This document shows positions 43,832 to 52,933 of a DNA stretch of 64,000 bases, piece by piece. The notes under the pieces were generated by a model. It was not told the origin of the DNA and ran no database searches. It was given only the letters and a program-made list of their open reading frames with translations. This DNA comes from Dyella telluris (lineage in GTDB: Bacteria; Pseudomonadota; Gammaproteobacteria; Xanthomonadales; Rhodanobacteraceae). Where the stretch lies: the NCBI RefSeq assembly GCF_014297575.1, contig NZ_CP060412.1, forward strand, positions 3,348,001 to 3,412,000. The letters are read 5' to 3'. The position numbers were made by a program, and so were the translations under genes. Each line of letters begins with the position of its first letter. Positions within the stretch are counted from its first letter, which is position 1.

Positions 43832-45904
43832 ATGAAACCCTTGTTTGTCGCGCTGGCGCTCGCGCTGGCCGGTACCTCTGCCGTGGCTGCCGAGGTTGAA
43901 AACCACGGCGTCCATCCGTTCAACATCCGCGATCTGGTGATGATGGATCGCGTCGGTGATCCGCAGCTGTCGCCGGACGGCAAGCAGGCGCTCTATACCG
44001 TGCGCGCCACGGATTACGCCGCCAACAAGGGCATCACCTCGATCTACCTGCTCGATCTGGCCAAGGGAAGTGCGCCGGTGAAGCTGGTGGAGAAGGCCTC
44101 GTCGCCGCGCTGGGCACCCGATGGCTCGGCCATTTACTACGTTGCCGACAAGGATGGCGTGTCGCAGCTGTGGCGTCGCCCGCTGGGCGCGTCGTCGGCA
44201 GCCGTGCAGGTCACGCATGCGCCGATCGACGTGGATGGCTACAAGCTTTCGCCGGACGGCAAGAAGGCGCTGCTCACCTTTGGCGTGTTTACCGATTGCG
44301 CCGACCTGGCCTGCACCAAGGAGCGCCTGGATGGCCGCGCCAAGGACAAGGCCTCGGGCACGGTTTACAACAAGTTGTTCGTGCGCCATTGGGATACGTG
44401 GGCCGACGGCCGTCGTGCGCAGCTCTACATCACCGATCTCGACAATGCGTCCGAACAGCCGGTGCTGCTCACGCGGGGCATCGACGGCGACGTGCCGAGC
44501 AAGCCGTTCGGTGACGAGGGCGAATTCAGCTTCTCGCCCGATGGCAAGACCGTGTACTTCGACGTGCGTATCGCCGGCAACAGCGAGCCGTGGTCCACCA
44601 ACTTCGACGTCTACAGCGTGCCCGCCGATGCGTCGTCCGCGCCGCGCAACCTCACAGCCGACAATCCGGCATGGGATGCCTTCCCGGTGCCGTCGCCCGA
44701 TGGCAAGACGCTGTACTACCTCGCCATGAAGGTGCCGGTGTCCGAGGCGGATCGTTTCCGCATCATTGCGCTGGATCTGGCCAGCGGCCAGAAGCGCGAA
44801 GTGGCGCCGAACTGGGATCGTTCCGCCGGCGGCATGCAGGTGTCGGCGGATGGCAAGACGCTCTTCGTCACCGCCGACGACAACGGCCAGCGTCCTCTGT
44901 TCGCCATCGACGTGGCCAGCGGCAAGGCCACCCCGCTCGTCGGCAATGGCGAAGTGGGTGGTTACTCGCTGGGCAAGTCGTCGCTGCTGGTGCAGCGCGA
45001 TGACCTGAAGCGTTCGGCGGATCTCTACACCGTCGACCTGAAGGGCAAGGGCCTCAAGCAGGTCACCCACTACAACGCCGAGCGCCTGAAGAAGGTGCAG
45101 ATGGGCGAGCCGGAGTTCTTCACCTTCAAGGGTTGGAACAACGAAACGGTGCAGGGTTACGTGGTGAAGCCGGTGGGCTATAAATCCGGCAAGAAGTATC
45201 CGGTGGCTTTCATCATCCATGGCGGCCCGCAGGGTGCGATGAACAATGCGTGGAGCTACCGCTGGAACCCGCAGACGTATGCGGGTCAGGGCTTCGCCGT
45301 GGTCACCATCAACTTCCACGGTTCCACCGGTTACGGCCAGGCCTTCACCGATTCGATCTCGGGTGACTGGGGTGGCAAGCCGCTGGAAGACCTCAAGGCC
45401 GGCTGGAGTGCCGCGCTGGCCAAGTACAGCTTCCTTGATGGCGACCGCGCCTGTGCGCTTGGCGCCAGCTACGGCGGCTACATGACCTACTGGATCGCCG
45501 GCGTGTGGAACCAGCCGTGGAAGTGCCTGGTGGACCACGACGGTGTGTTCGACGCGCGTGCCATGTACTACGACACCGAAGAACTTTGGTTCGAGGAACG
45601 CGAGAACGGTGGCACGCAGTACGAGCACCCGGAGAACTACGAGAAGTTCAACCCGATCAATCACGTCAAGGATTGGCGCGTGCCGATGCTGGTGATCCAC
45701 TCGGCCAAGGACTTCCGCATTCCCGATACCCAGGGCCTGGGAGCCTTCACTGCCCTGCAGCGTCGCGGTATTCCCAGTCAGCTGTTGCACTTCCCGGACG
45801 AAAACCACTGGGTGCTCAAGCCGCAGAACAGCGTGCAGTGGCATGAAACGGTCAACGCGTGGCTGAAGCAGTGGACGGCGGAAGGCTCGCCAACGGCTCA
45901 TTGA
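43832..45904 (+). CDS. secreted S9-family prolyl oligopeptidase / dipeptidyl aminopeptidase
   Basis: A 690-residue exported peptidase. ATG 43832 opens the signal peptide MKPLFVALALALAGTSAVAA. The N-terminal beta-propeller (residues about 30-420) has repeated SPDGK, APDGS and SADGKTL blades. The alpha/beta-hydrolase domain has the nucleophile S546 in GASYGGYM, D627 (HSAKDFRIPDTQG) and H659 (DENHWVLKP). It cleaves short peptides, often after Pro or Ala, in the periplasm. It stands alone, with its own terminator, between glycan genes. Confidence 0.92.
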   Translation: MKPLFVALALALAGTSAVAAEVENHGVHPFNIRDLVMMDRVGDPQLSPDGKQALYTVRATDYAANKGITSIYLLDLAKGSAPVKLVEKASSPRWAPDGSAIYYVADKDGVSQLWRRPLGASSAAVQVTHAPIDVDGYKLSPDGKKALLTFGVFTDCADLACTKERLDGRAKDKASGTVYNKLFVRHWDTWADGRRAQLYITDLDNASEQPVLLTRGIDGDVPSKPFGDEGEFSFSPDGKTVYFDVRIAGNSEPWSTNFDVYSVPADASSAPRNLTADNPAWDAFPVPSPDGKTLYYLAMKVPVSEADRFRIIALDLASGQKREVAPNWDRSAGGMQVSADGKTLFVTADDNGQRPLFAIDVASGKATPLVGNGEVGGYSLGKSSLLVQRDDLKRSADLYTVDLKGKGLKQVTHYNAERLKKVQMGEPEFFTFKGWNNETVQGYVVKPVGYKSGKKYPVAFIIHGGPQGAMNNAWSYRWNPQTYAGQGFAVVTINFHGSTGYGQAFTDSISGDWGGKPLEDLKAGWSAALAKYSFLDGDRACALGASYGGYMTYWIAGVWNQPWKCLVDHDGVFDARAMYYDTEELWFEERENGGTQYEHPENYEKFNPINHVKDWRVPMLVIHSAKDFRIPDTQGLGAFTALQRRGIPSQLLHFPDENHWVLKPQNSVQWHETVNAWLKQWTAEGSPTAH

Positions 45905-45934
45905 ATCAAACTGGTCATCCCGCGCTGTAATGAG

Positions 45935-45966
45935 AAAGTGGCGGCCGTCGGTCGCCACTTTTTTAT
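45935..45966 (+). terminator. Rho-independent terminator after the S9 peptidase gene
   Basis: AAGTGGCG and CGCCACTT form the stem, followed by TTTTTT on the plus strand. The 3' end overlaps the stop codon of the convergent TMTC-like gene. Confidence 0.75.
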
Positions 45967-47666
45967 TGATTCGCCCGAGTGGTCTGGCCGCGCAGTGACT
46001 GGACAAGGCGCAGTGCGTGCGTTGTTTCCACATCCTGCGGGGCTAGTGCCGATGCTGCCTGCAGAACCTCCTCGGCATCCTTCAGCTTGCCTTGCTGGGC
46101 AAGCATACGGCCTGTCAGTAGGTAGTACTCATGAAGCATGGCCTTATTCTTCGCCATCATGGGCGACTGGCGGGCACGTTCGAGCGCGGCTGCAGCCCTG
46201 GAGGGGGCGTGCTGGAGGATGGCCAGCTCCGCGATCCTGAGCATGCATTTGTCGCAAGAGGCGGGGTCGGCAACAATCTTGTCGCCCAGCTTGAGGGCTG
46301 CCTGATCGTCCCTGATCCTTGCATAGGCGGTCAGCAGGTTGAGCTTGGCGAAAGCTTCGTGTGGGTGCGATGCGAGTGCCCATTCCCACAACGCCGGATC
46401 GCTCCTCCAGTTGGGGAGCAAGCCACGAATGGCCAGGACCGAAAAGGTCAACCAGAAGAACGTAAGGATGACGGCCATCGACCGCACCACTGTTTGACGG
46501 CCTGCCGCCTTCAACCAGTCGGGTTGGCGGATGAGCGGGAGCATGGTGCACAGAATGGCTAGTGACAGCGAGACGTAGCGTTCGTGGTAAAGACTCAGGT
46601 CGAATGCTACCGGTATGATGCGGAGCACAGGCAACAGCGCCACCGTGGCGCCGACAATCATCGCGCCGGCCACCGATTTGTCGCGGATCGTAAGGTAGAG
46701 CCCGCTTCCGGCGATGATGAAGGTGATGGCGATGCCAAACAGGCTGCCGGGGGGGGCGGCACCCTGAAACATTTCCGGATCGTAAGGGTGAATGGGGCCC
46801 ATTTCGGAGACTGGCCAGACGAGCATTTTCACATAGTGGAGATAAACTGTGCTGACCTCCCACAGATGGCCCATGGGGCTGCTGGATGCCGACAGAAAGT
46901 GACTGGTGACCGAGCCAAGAGCCCAGTGTCGGAAGGCCAGGTACCCGATGCCCGCTAGAACCATTCCCAAATAGGTTGGCCAGTTGCGCCGAAGTACGCC
47001 TGTGATGCTGGCGACAAAGGGTTGTTCCGCTCCTCCGGAGAACAGGGTCCAGTCGAAAAGTGCCAATAGCAGCGGAAATGACAGAGCCGCTTCTTTCGCG
47101 CATGCAGCCAGAAAGAAGATCGGCGTGATCGAAGCTGCGCGTAACCAAGGGTTCCGGATACTAACGTTTGCGATCAGGCCAACAAGGGTAAGCAGTATCA
47201 GGATCAGCTCGAACTGGCAGCCGACCCATGCGACGGTTTCGATAAGGACGGGATGCAGGCCATAGATGGCCATGCTGAGTGGAACAAGCCAGGCCCTGCG
47301 TGTGGTCTCCATTCCGGATGCCCGGATGCAACGCCACGCGAGGGCGCCGACCAGTGAGACGTCGATCAAATGCAGGGCGAGCGAAGTGGCATGCATGGGG
47401 CCGGGAAGGCCATCGAACAGTCTAACCTGCAGGGCAAAAAAGCCCACCACCAGCGGCCTGAAGTAGAACTGCCAGTTATTGAAGCCGCGCAGCATGTAAT
47501 GCCTCCACTGATCGCCCTGGGTCAGCCAGGGCGTGTCGTGAAAGCTCAGCCAGTCATCCCATACGAAATTGAAGTGGATGGTCGGCCAATAGATAAGGCA
47601 GGTCGCCAGCAGGGCGATAGCACTCAGCGCATAGATCCACTGGCGCTGCATGCTCGACAGACTCAT
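45963..47666 (-). CDS. TMTC-like GT-C membrane protein, paralogue 3
   Basis: A 567-residue relative of the two genes at 37-41 kb. It keeps the same first loop (LIYWPTIHFNFVWDDWLSFHDTP, D37-D38), AWVGCQFELILILLTLVGLIA, FFLAACAKEAALSFPLLLALFDW and LYHERYVSLSLAILC (compare YEHRNY). The soluble C-terminal part has TPR-like helices (AKLNLLTAYARIRDDQAALKLGDKIV, EYYLLTGRMLAQQGKLKDAEEVLQAASALAPQDVETTHAL). ATG 47666 overlaps the corA stop as ATGA, which fixes this start over GTG 47672. It is therefore translated in the corA operon and not with pilA. Confidence 0.7.
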   Translation of the reverse strand: MSLSSMQRQWIYALSAIALLATCLIYWPTIHFNFVWDDWLSFHDTPWLTQGDQWRHYMLRGFNNWQFYFRPLVVGFFALQVRLFDGLPGPMHATSLALHLIDVSLVGALAWRCIRASGMETTRRAWLVPLSMAIYGLHPVLIETVAWVGCQFELILILLTLVGLIANVSIRNPWLRAASITPIFFLAACAKEAALSFPLLLALFDWTLFSGGAEQPFVASITGVLRRNWPTYLGMVLAGIGYLAFRHWALGSVTSHFLSASSSPMGHLWEVSTVYLHYVKMLVWPVSEMGPIHPYDPEMFQGAAPPGSLFGIAITFIIAGSGLYLTIRDKSVAGAMIVGATVALLPVLRIIPVAFDLSLYHERYVSLSLAILCTMLPLIRQPDWLKAAGRQTVVRSMAVILTFFWLTFSVLAIRGLLPNWRSDPALWEWALASHPHEAFAKLNLLTAYARIRDDQAALKLGDKIVADPASCDKCMLRIAELAILQHAPSRAAAALERARQSPMMAKNKAMLHEYYLLTGRMLAQQGKLKDAEEVLQAASALAPQDVETTHALRLVQSLRGQTTRANQ

Positions 47667-48679
47667 AGCCACTTGGACCTCTTGAGAACAAAATAAATGC
47701 TACCTACCAGCACGCTGACCACGCCGATGATCACGGGGTAAGCCCACGGCTTCGCCAGCTCAGGCATGTGCGTAAAGTTCATGCCATACCAGCTTGTGAT
47801 CAGGGTGGGAGCGGCGAGCATGGCAGCGTAACCGGCCAGGCGCTTCATTACTTCGTTCTGGCCGAACGTGACCAGCGACAGATTCACATTGATGGCGGCG
47901 GCGAGCATCTCGCGCATGGCACTGATCGATTCGTTGACGCGAAACACATGGTCGTACACATCGCGGTAGTAAGCGCGCAGCTCATCGGGAATCAGTTGCG
48001 GATGCTGGCGCACCAACTGGCTGACGACATCCTGCATCGGAGCCACGGCCAGTCGAAGTGTCATCAGGTCGCGCTGCATGTCGTACAGACGCCGAATGGT
48101 GCTGCGCTTGAACGTATCGGAGAAGATGTCCTTCTCTAGCTCCTGCAGCTCTTCCCGGAAATCCCGCACGATGGGGAGCAGGTTGTCGACGATGTAGTCG
48201 AGCACGCCGTACAGGCCGTAAGCAGGGCCCAGGGCCAGCAGTTCCGGCGTGTGCTCGCAGTTGCGTCTAGCGGGTGCGTATGAAAGCGATGCGCCGTGGC
48301 GCACGGTCACCAGATAGCGTGGCCCAAGGAATACATGGGTTTCGCCGAAGGCGAGGTGCCCACTGACCAGCTGCGCGGTCTGCACGACGATGAACAGGGA
48401 GTCGCCGTAGGCTTCGATCTTGGTGCGCTGGTGCGCGGCCTGGGCGTCCTCGATCGCAAGGTCGTGCAGGTCGAACTCTTCCTGCAGCTTCGACAGCAAG
48501 GTTTCATCGGGCTCGTGCAGGCCCACCCACACGAAGGTGTCAGGCTGTTTCAGTACTTCGCTGATGTCATCGAGGCTGATGTCACCGATGCGTTGCCCAT
48601 CGAAGCGATAGGCAACGCAGTTGATGACCATGGGTGCCGTGGTGCTGGTGGCATCGGGTTTGGCGGCGGTCATATGCAT
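47663..48679 (-). CDS. corA: CorA-family Mg2+/Co2+ transport protein
   Basis: A 338-residue protein with the CorA layout: an N-terminal cytoplasmic domain, a long helix (VRDFREELQELEKDIFSD...RDLMTLRLAVAPMQDVVSQLV) and two C-terminal helices. The signature YGMNF lies in the loop between them (SWYGMNFTHMPELAKPWAYP), and a basic RSKWL end follows. It forms a pentameric channel for magnesium. ATG 48679 and ATG 48673 are both possible starts. Confidence 0.93.
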   Translation of the reverse strand: MHMTAAKPDATSTTAPMVINCVAYRFDGQRIGDISLDDISEVLKQPDTFVWVGLHEPDETLLSKLQEEFDLHDLAIEDAQAAHQRTKIEAYGDSLFIVVQTAQLVSGHLAFGETHVFLGPRYLVTVRHGASLSYAPARRNCEHTPELLALGPAYGLYGVLDYIVDNLLPIVRDFREELQELEKDIFSDTFKRSTIRRLYDMQRDLMTLRLAVAPMQDVVSQLVRQHPQLIPDELRAYYRDVYDHVFRVNESISAMREMLAAAINVNLSLVTFGQNEVMKRLAGYAAMLAAPTLITSWYGMNFTHMPELAKPWAYPVIIGVVSVLVGSIYFVLKRSKWL

Positions 48680-48724
48680 GGGCAGATGATGCGCCGCCGT
48701 TGAAGTCAGGGCAACGACACCGAC

Positions 48725-49999
48725 TCAGTTGGCTGATGCTTTCAATAGCCGGGAGCGACGAAGCGTGGCTGCCATCACAAGCCACACCGGCAACGCGAAC
48801 AACAGCCACGGCTGATTCTGCTGCACGACGCCAGGAAGCAAGTGCAGCATGCAGGCCACGAGGACGGCGGCAAGCTGCATGATGATCAGGCCATTAGCGA
48901 AGCGTGAGGCGGCGATGCGCTTGCGTGCGCGCCAAAGTGCAGGCAGCAGCAGGTAGGCGAGGGGGTTGAACAGCAGCAGGTTCGCGTTGGCCCATGCCGA
49001 GTGGTGCGTGGTGAGCGTCCACAGGATCAGCAGCGCGATGCCGACGAAGCCGGCCAGCACCAGGTAGATCGAACCCAGTACGGCGTAGAGCGTCGGTGCG
49101 AAGCGATAGGTAGTCACCAGCAGCGCAGCGAAGATCAGCCCGGCCAGGGCAAGCGGCAGGCGCAGATCGGGCGCGGTGGTCGGCGGAGGCTCGAGGCGGT
49201 TGGGCGAGAGCACGTTCTGGTCGATCACCAGTGGCCGCGCGGTGCCGTCGCCACCGTTCACGGTGACGTGATTGATTTCCTGCTGCAGCACTTCCGGCAG
49301 AAAGGCTTCCTGCCAGGCGTTGAGCGGCTGATCTGCATAGGGGCCAAGGCCCACGTCGAGGATCAGCATCAGCCAGGCCTGCTGGCTCATCAGTCGCGCG
49401 GTCTGCTGACGGAAGGTCATGCCGCCGGCGCGGGCTTCCAACTGCGGTTTGAGCGTGCCGCCAAGGGCCTTGTCCAGTGCATCGCGTACGCGCGTGGCGC
49501 AGTTCCGGATGTAGTAGTCGTACTCGTAGCGCACGTTCTCCGGCTGCAGGTTCCACAGCAGGTAGTCGCGCAGATCCGCTGCCTGCGCCGGCGTGAAGGC
49601 GAGATGCTGGCGAGTGACCGAGCGGCCGACTTCGGCGTAGTAGCGCTGGTCCACGTCCGATGGCGCGGCGTCCATCAGGTAATGCATCTGGCCGCGCGCG
49701 AAGTTGAGCAGGAAACCGCTCTCGTCGAAGTCGAACACGCCGTAGTTGAACGTCACGGCTTCGCCGCTCACGGTGTCGCGCAGCTCGATGGCGTCGTGGC
49801 CAAACCGTTCCCAGTAGGTGTCGCCGGGGCCGTAGGTGATCAAAGACACTTCGAGGTTGCTGCCGGGCGCGTTGGCCACGCCGGCACGTGCAGGCGCTGG
49901 TGCGAGCAGCAGGCAGCACAGCAGGAGGCTGGCGATGCCTGCGATAAGACGACCCAGCCGCCGTGTTGCCGGCGTCCTGCCAAGTGAGGGCACGATCAA
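48725..49999 (-). CDS. DUF4105 membrane protein (Lnb-like, possible lipoprotein N-acyltransferase)
   Basis: A 424-residue protein starting at TTG 49999, overlapping the ybeX stop as TTGA. A signal-like helix (SLLLCCLLLAPAPARA) is followed by a periplasmic NlpC/P60-like domain with H68 (WERFGHDAIELRD) and C167 (YYIRNCATRVRDALD), the probable Cys-His pair. Residues from about 280 to 415 form five or six helices. DUF4105 proteins include Lnb of Bacteroides, reported as a lipoprotein N-acyltransferase. In E. coli the gene after ybeX is lnt; here this gene takes that place. I infer an Lnt-like function; it is not proven. Confidence 0.75.
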   Translation of the reverse strand: MIVPSLGRTPATRRLGRLIAGIASLLLCCLLLAPAPARAGVANAPGSNLEVSLITYGPGDTYWERFGHDAIELRDTVSGEAVTFNYGVFDFDESGFLLNFARGQMHYLMDAAPSDVDQRYYAEVGRSVTRQHLAFTPAQAADLRDYLLWNLQPENVRYEYDYYIRNCATRVRDALDKALGGTLKPQLEARAGGMTFRQQTARLMSQQAWLMLILDVGLGPYADQPLNAWQEAFLPEVLQQEINHVTVNGGDGTARPLVIDQNVLSPNRLEPPPTTAPDLRLPLALAGLIFAALLVTTYRFAPTLYAVLGSIYLVLAGFVGIALLILWTLTTHHSAWANANLLLFNPLAYLLLPALWRARKRIAASRFANGLIIMQLAAVLVACMLHLLPGVVQQNQPWLLFALPVWLVMAATLRRSRLLKASAN

Positions 50000-50844
50000 C
50001 CTTCCTGCAGTCGGGTCACGCGGAATGCCTGGACGCGGCGGTCATCCGCTTCGGTGACATGGAACAGATAGTCGCCGATGGCGATTTCCTCGCCCACTTC
50101 CGGCAGGTGGCCGAACTCCGAGGTGCACATGCCGCCGACGGTGTCGAACTCCTCGTCGGAGAAGCTGGCGCCGGTCTGCTCGTTGAAGTCCGCGATGGGG
50201 GTGAGCGCGCTGACCACCCAGCCGCCGCCCGATTGCTCGTGCATCAGCGTGGGTTCTTCCTCGTCGTCGTGCTCGTCGTCGATCTCGCCGACGATCTGCT
50301 CGAGCACGTCCTCGATGGTGATCAGGCCGGCGACGCCGCCGTATTCGTCCACCACCAGGGCCATGTGATTGCGCGTGTGGCGGAACTCCGCCAGCAGCAC
50401 GTTCAGGCGCATGGATTCGGGAATAAGCACCGCCGGGCGCAGCACGCTGGCGATGTCGAAATGATCGCCGTTGCCCACGAAGCGCAGCAGGTCCTTGGCG
50501 AGCAGGATGCCAAGGATGTCGTCCTTGTCCTCGCCATGCACGGGGAAGCGGGAGTGGCCGGATTCGACCACGGTGCCGAGGATCTCGGACACGGGCGCGT
50601 CGGCAGAGATCATCACGATCTGGGCGCGCGGGATCATGACATCGTCCACGCTCAGCTCGGTGACCTTGATCGCACCCTCGACCATGGTCAAGGTGTCGAT
50701 CGACATCAGGCCGTTGGCCTGGGCGGTGCGCAGCTCGTCAATGAGCTCCTTGCGGTTGCGCGGCTCGCCGGAAAACAGGTGGCCCAGTCGATCCCACCAA
50801 CTGCGGTGGGCCGGGCCGCTGGTACTGCCAGGGTCCTCGTTCAT
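49996..50844 (-). CDS. ybeX: CorC/YbeX-family CBS-domain protein
   Basis: A 282-residue cytoplasmic protein with two CBS domains (residues about 65-185: VDDVMIPRAQIVMISADAPVSEIL, HMALVVDEYGGVAGLITIEDVLEQIVGEIDDEHD) and a C-terminal CorC_HlyC domain (EEFDTVGGMCTSEFGHLPEVGEEIAIGDYLFHVTEADDRRVQAF). It has been linked to magnesium efflux and to ribosome function. A corA gene lies three genes downstream. In most relatives it directly follows ybeY, but here another gene intervenes. Confidence 0.93.
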   Translation of the reverse strand: MNEDPGSTSGPAHRSWWDRLGHLFSGEPRNRKELIDELRTAQANGLMSIDTLTMVEGAIKVTELSVDDVMIPRAQIVMISADAPVSEILGTVVESGHSRFPVHGEDKDDILGILLAKDLLRFVGNGDHFDIASVLRPAVLIPESMRLNVLLAEFRHTRNHMALVVDEYGGVAGLITIEDVLEQIVGEIDDEHDDEEEPTLMHEQSGGGWVVSALTPIADFNEQTGASFSDEEFDTVGGMCTSEFGHLPEVGEEIAIGDYLFHVTEADDRRVQAFRVTRLQEG

Positions 50845-51064
50845 TACTCGTGTGGATGCTGCCCAATGCCGGGCGGAATGCTCAGTCTAGCGGAAAATTC
50901 GTGACGATTCAGGAACAAGGCGCGGGCGGCCCGCCGGATGGGGCGCTGGCCTGGCCGCCAGGGCCGGCAGGAAAACCCCTGCCGCCGCGGCGGGGTGGCC
51001 GTGGCGGGCGCCGCCACATCGTCCAGGCGCAGGTCGTGCGTGGACGGGAAGGGGCGAGGTGCCC

Positions 51065-52324
51065 TTACGGCGCCTGGTGTGCTGGGGTGACCGATTGTCC
51101 CGTAAACGGATTCCAGGCCTTGGCCGCAAGCGCCGCCCAGGCTGTCGCGCCCAGATGAGGCAGGTGGTAGTAGAAGAAATCCGCTTCGGTGGACGTCGGG
51201 CCGATCGCAAAATCGGTGGCGATGCGTTCCTGCGGCGTGGCGTACAGCATGCCTGCGGTGCTGCGTTGGGATACCAGCAGGCGCCACAGTGCGTCCGGCA
51301 CGGGTTTGCCCGAGGCCTGCATGGCCGTCGCTACCTGTGCCGTGCCCTCGGTCCACACGCCGTCGGGCTGGCGGCGGTAGCCGTAGCCATCGCCGCTGCG
51401 GTGCTGCGACTCCACCCAGGCCCACACGTGGTCCCATTCGGCTGGGTGCGGGTTGAAGGCAAGCAGGGGCCAGACCTGTGCGTCGATGCCCGATTTGTCG
51501 CGCGAGAGCGTCTTGCCGTCATCCAGCGTGCCCACGAGGAAACGGTGCTGCGAAGCGTCCCACATGGACGTCACGAAGCCCTTGGCGATCGCGGCCTGCC
51601 TGACGAGTGCGGCGTCGCCGGATTCCCGGCCGGCCCAGGTGGCGGCCGCATAGACGTCCAGGTTGTGTTCCGTAGCCTTCCAGTGCTGCTGACGCTGGGC
51701 ATTGTCGTAGCCGAAGACGCCGCCTTCGTAAGCCGGCGGTGCGCTGCCCAGGGTGTGCGCCTGGATCCAGTGCAGCTGGGCGGTGGCACCGTCGAGGTAG
51801 CGGCGGTCGTGCGTGTGGTCGTACACCGTAAGCAGCAACAGCGCCGCCCACGCCGAGTTACCGGTGGCCGTGCCCGTTTGGTAGGGATCCTGACTCCAGT
51901 AGTTGCCGGCGCTTTGCCAATAGCCCGGCAAGGCAGCCTTGTCGCCGGTCATGGGGCCCCCGCGATAGGCATTGCGCAGGCGGCCGTCATGGAAGCTGGG
52001 ATCGTGGGTGGCGGCAAACAGCAGTGCGTCGGCGATGCGCTGGGCGTGCGCCGGGTCACCGCAGGCCGTGAGCGCGATGCCAGCCAGGGCGTTGTCGTAG
52101 ACAAACGCGACGTTCTCCAAAGCGGGCACCTTGCCAGGCGGCAGGTCCGGGTAGCTTGGCAACAGCATCGGGCCCTGGCCGGGAACGGACGCCGCTGCAG
52201 TACGCAACGCCGCGCAGGTGTCCTTCGCCAGTAGCTGCTGGGCATCGGCGGCGGGCGCACGCTCGCTGGCGATCATGCCCAGAAGCAATGCAGCGATCGG
52301 AAGCAGAAGGTGCCGCTTGGCCAT
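51065..52324 (-). CDS. secreted protein with predicted alpha/alpha-toroid (six-hairpin glycosidase-like) fold
   Basis: A 419-residue exported protein. ATG 52324 follows AAGGAG and starts the signal peptide MAKRHLLLPIAALLLGMIASERAPAA. The mature part is rich in helices with aromatic repeats (LPGYWQSAGNYWSQDPYQTGTATGNSAWAALLLLTVYDHT, NLDVYAAATWAG, GIDAQVWPLLAFNP, GYGYRRQPDGVWTEGTAQVATAM), the signature of carbohydrate-active alpha-toroid proteins. No catalytic residue can be assigned. It sits between ybeY and ybeX, splitting an otherwise conserved operon, with gaps of 135 and 220 bases. It may have its own promoter. Confidence 0.55.
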   Translation of the reverse strand: MAKRHLLLPIAALLLGMIASERAPAADAQQLLAKDTCAALRTAAASVPGQGPMLLPSYPDLPPGKVPALENVAFVYDNALAGIALTACGDPAHAQRIADALLFAATHDPSFHDGRLRNAYRGGPMTGDKAALPGYWQSAGNYWSQDPYQTGTATGNSAWAALLLLTVYDHTHDRRYLDGATAQLHWIQAHTLGSAPPAYEGGVFGYDNAQRQQHWKATEHNLDVYAAATWAGRESGDAALVRQAAIAKGFVTSMWDASQHRFLVGTLDDGKTLSRDKSGIDAQVWPLLAFNPHPAEWDHVWAWVESQHRSGDGYGYRRQPDGVWTEGTAQVATAMQASGKPVPDALWRLLVSQRSTAGMLYATPQERIATDFAIGPTSTEADFFYYHLPHLGATAWAALAAKAWNPFTGQSVTPAHQAP

Positions 52325-52459
52325 GCAAATCTCCTTGCAGTGCTCAGGGCGCGGCGCGGCCACGCATCCCGGCAATCATCGGTTTGCACGAACTCTTCTG
52401 CATGAACGGCCGCCTAGGCATGGCCGCTGCCAGCAGGGCTGTGGATCAAGGCGAGGGTT

Positions 52460-52933
52460 TCAATCCTCGGGCACGGTGTACGGGTCGTCGATACCCAGGC
52501 CTGCCAGGATGTGCGTTTCCAGCGCTTCCATGGCCTCCGCCTCGTCGTCTTCGATGTGGTCGTAGCCAAGCAGGTGCAGCACGCCGTGCACGGTCATGTG
52601 CGCCCAATGGTTGCGGGCCAGCTTGCCTTGCTCGGCGGCTTCGCGCGCCACTACCGGCGCGCAGATGACCAGGTCGCCGATCAGCGGAAGCTTCAGCTCC
52701 GGTGGCAGGTCGGCCGGAAAGGAGAGCACGTTGGTGGCGTAGTCCTTGCCGCGGTAGTCGCGATTGAGTTGGCGACCTTCCTCGGCATCCACGATGCGGA
52801 TGGACAGCTCGGTGGCCTTGCGGCGCTTCGCACCGCGCAGTGCCGCCTCCACCCACTCACGGAAGCTGGCAGACGTCGGTACGCCCTTGCGCGGGGCGGC
52901 GTAACCGACGTTGACGGTCAGTGCTGCGCTCAC
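52460..52933 (-). CDS. ybeY: endoribonuclease YbeY (rRNA maturation factor)
   Basis: A 157-residue metalloprotein. The zinc-binding signature is [15 protein letters not shown] (three His), preceded by [24 protein letters not shown], which includes the conserved Arg/Asp-containing strand of the family. It processes the 16S rRNA 3' end and acts in ribosome quality control. GTG 52933 overlaps the phoH stop as GTGA. Confidence 0.95.
   Translation of the reverse strand: MSAALTVNVGYAAPRKGVPTSASFREWVEAALRGAKRRKATELSIRIVDAEEGRQLNRDYRGKDYATNVLSFPADLPPELKLPLIGDLVICAPVVAREAAEQGKLARNHWAHMTVHGVLHLLGYDHIEDDEAEAMEALETHILAGLGIDDPYTVPED

Noticed and set aside
43574..46033. Minus-strand frame of 819 codons opposite the S9 peptidase gene
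   Set aside because: Antisense shadow of a well-conserved peptidase; no motif in the minus-strand translation.
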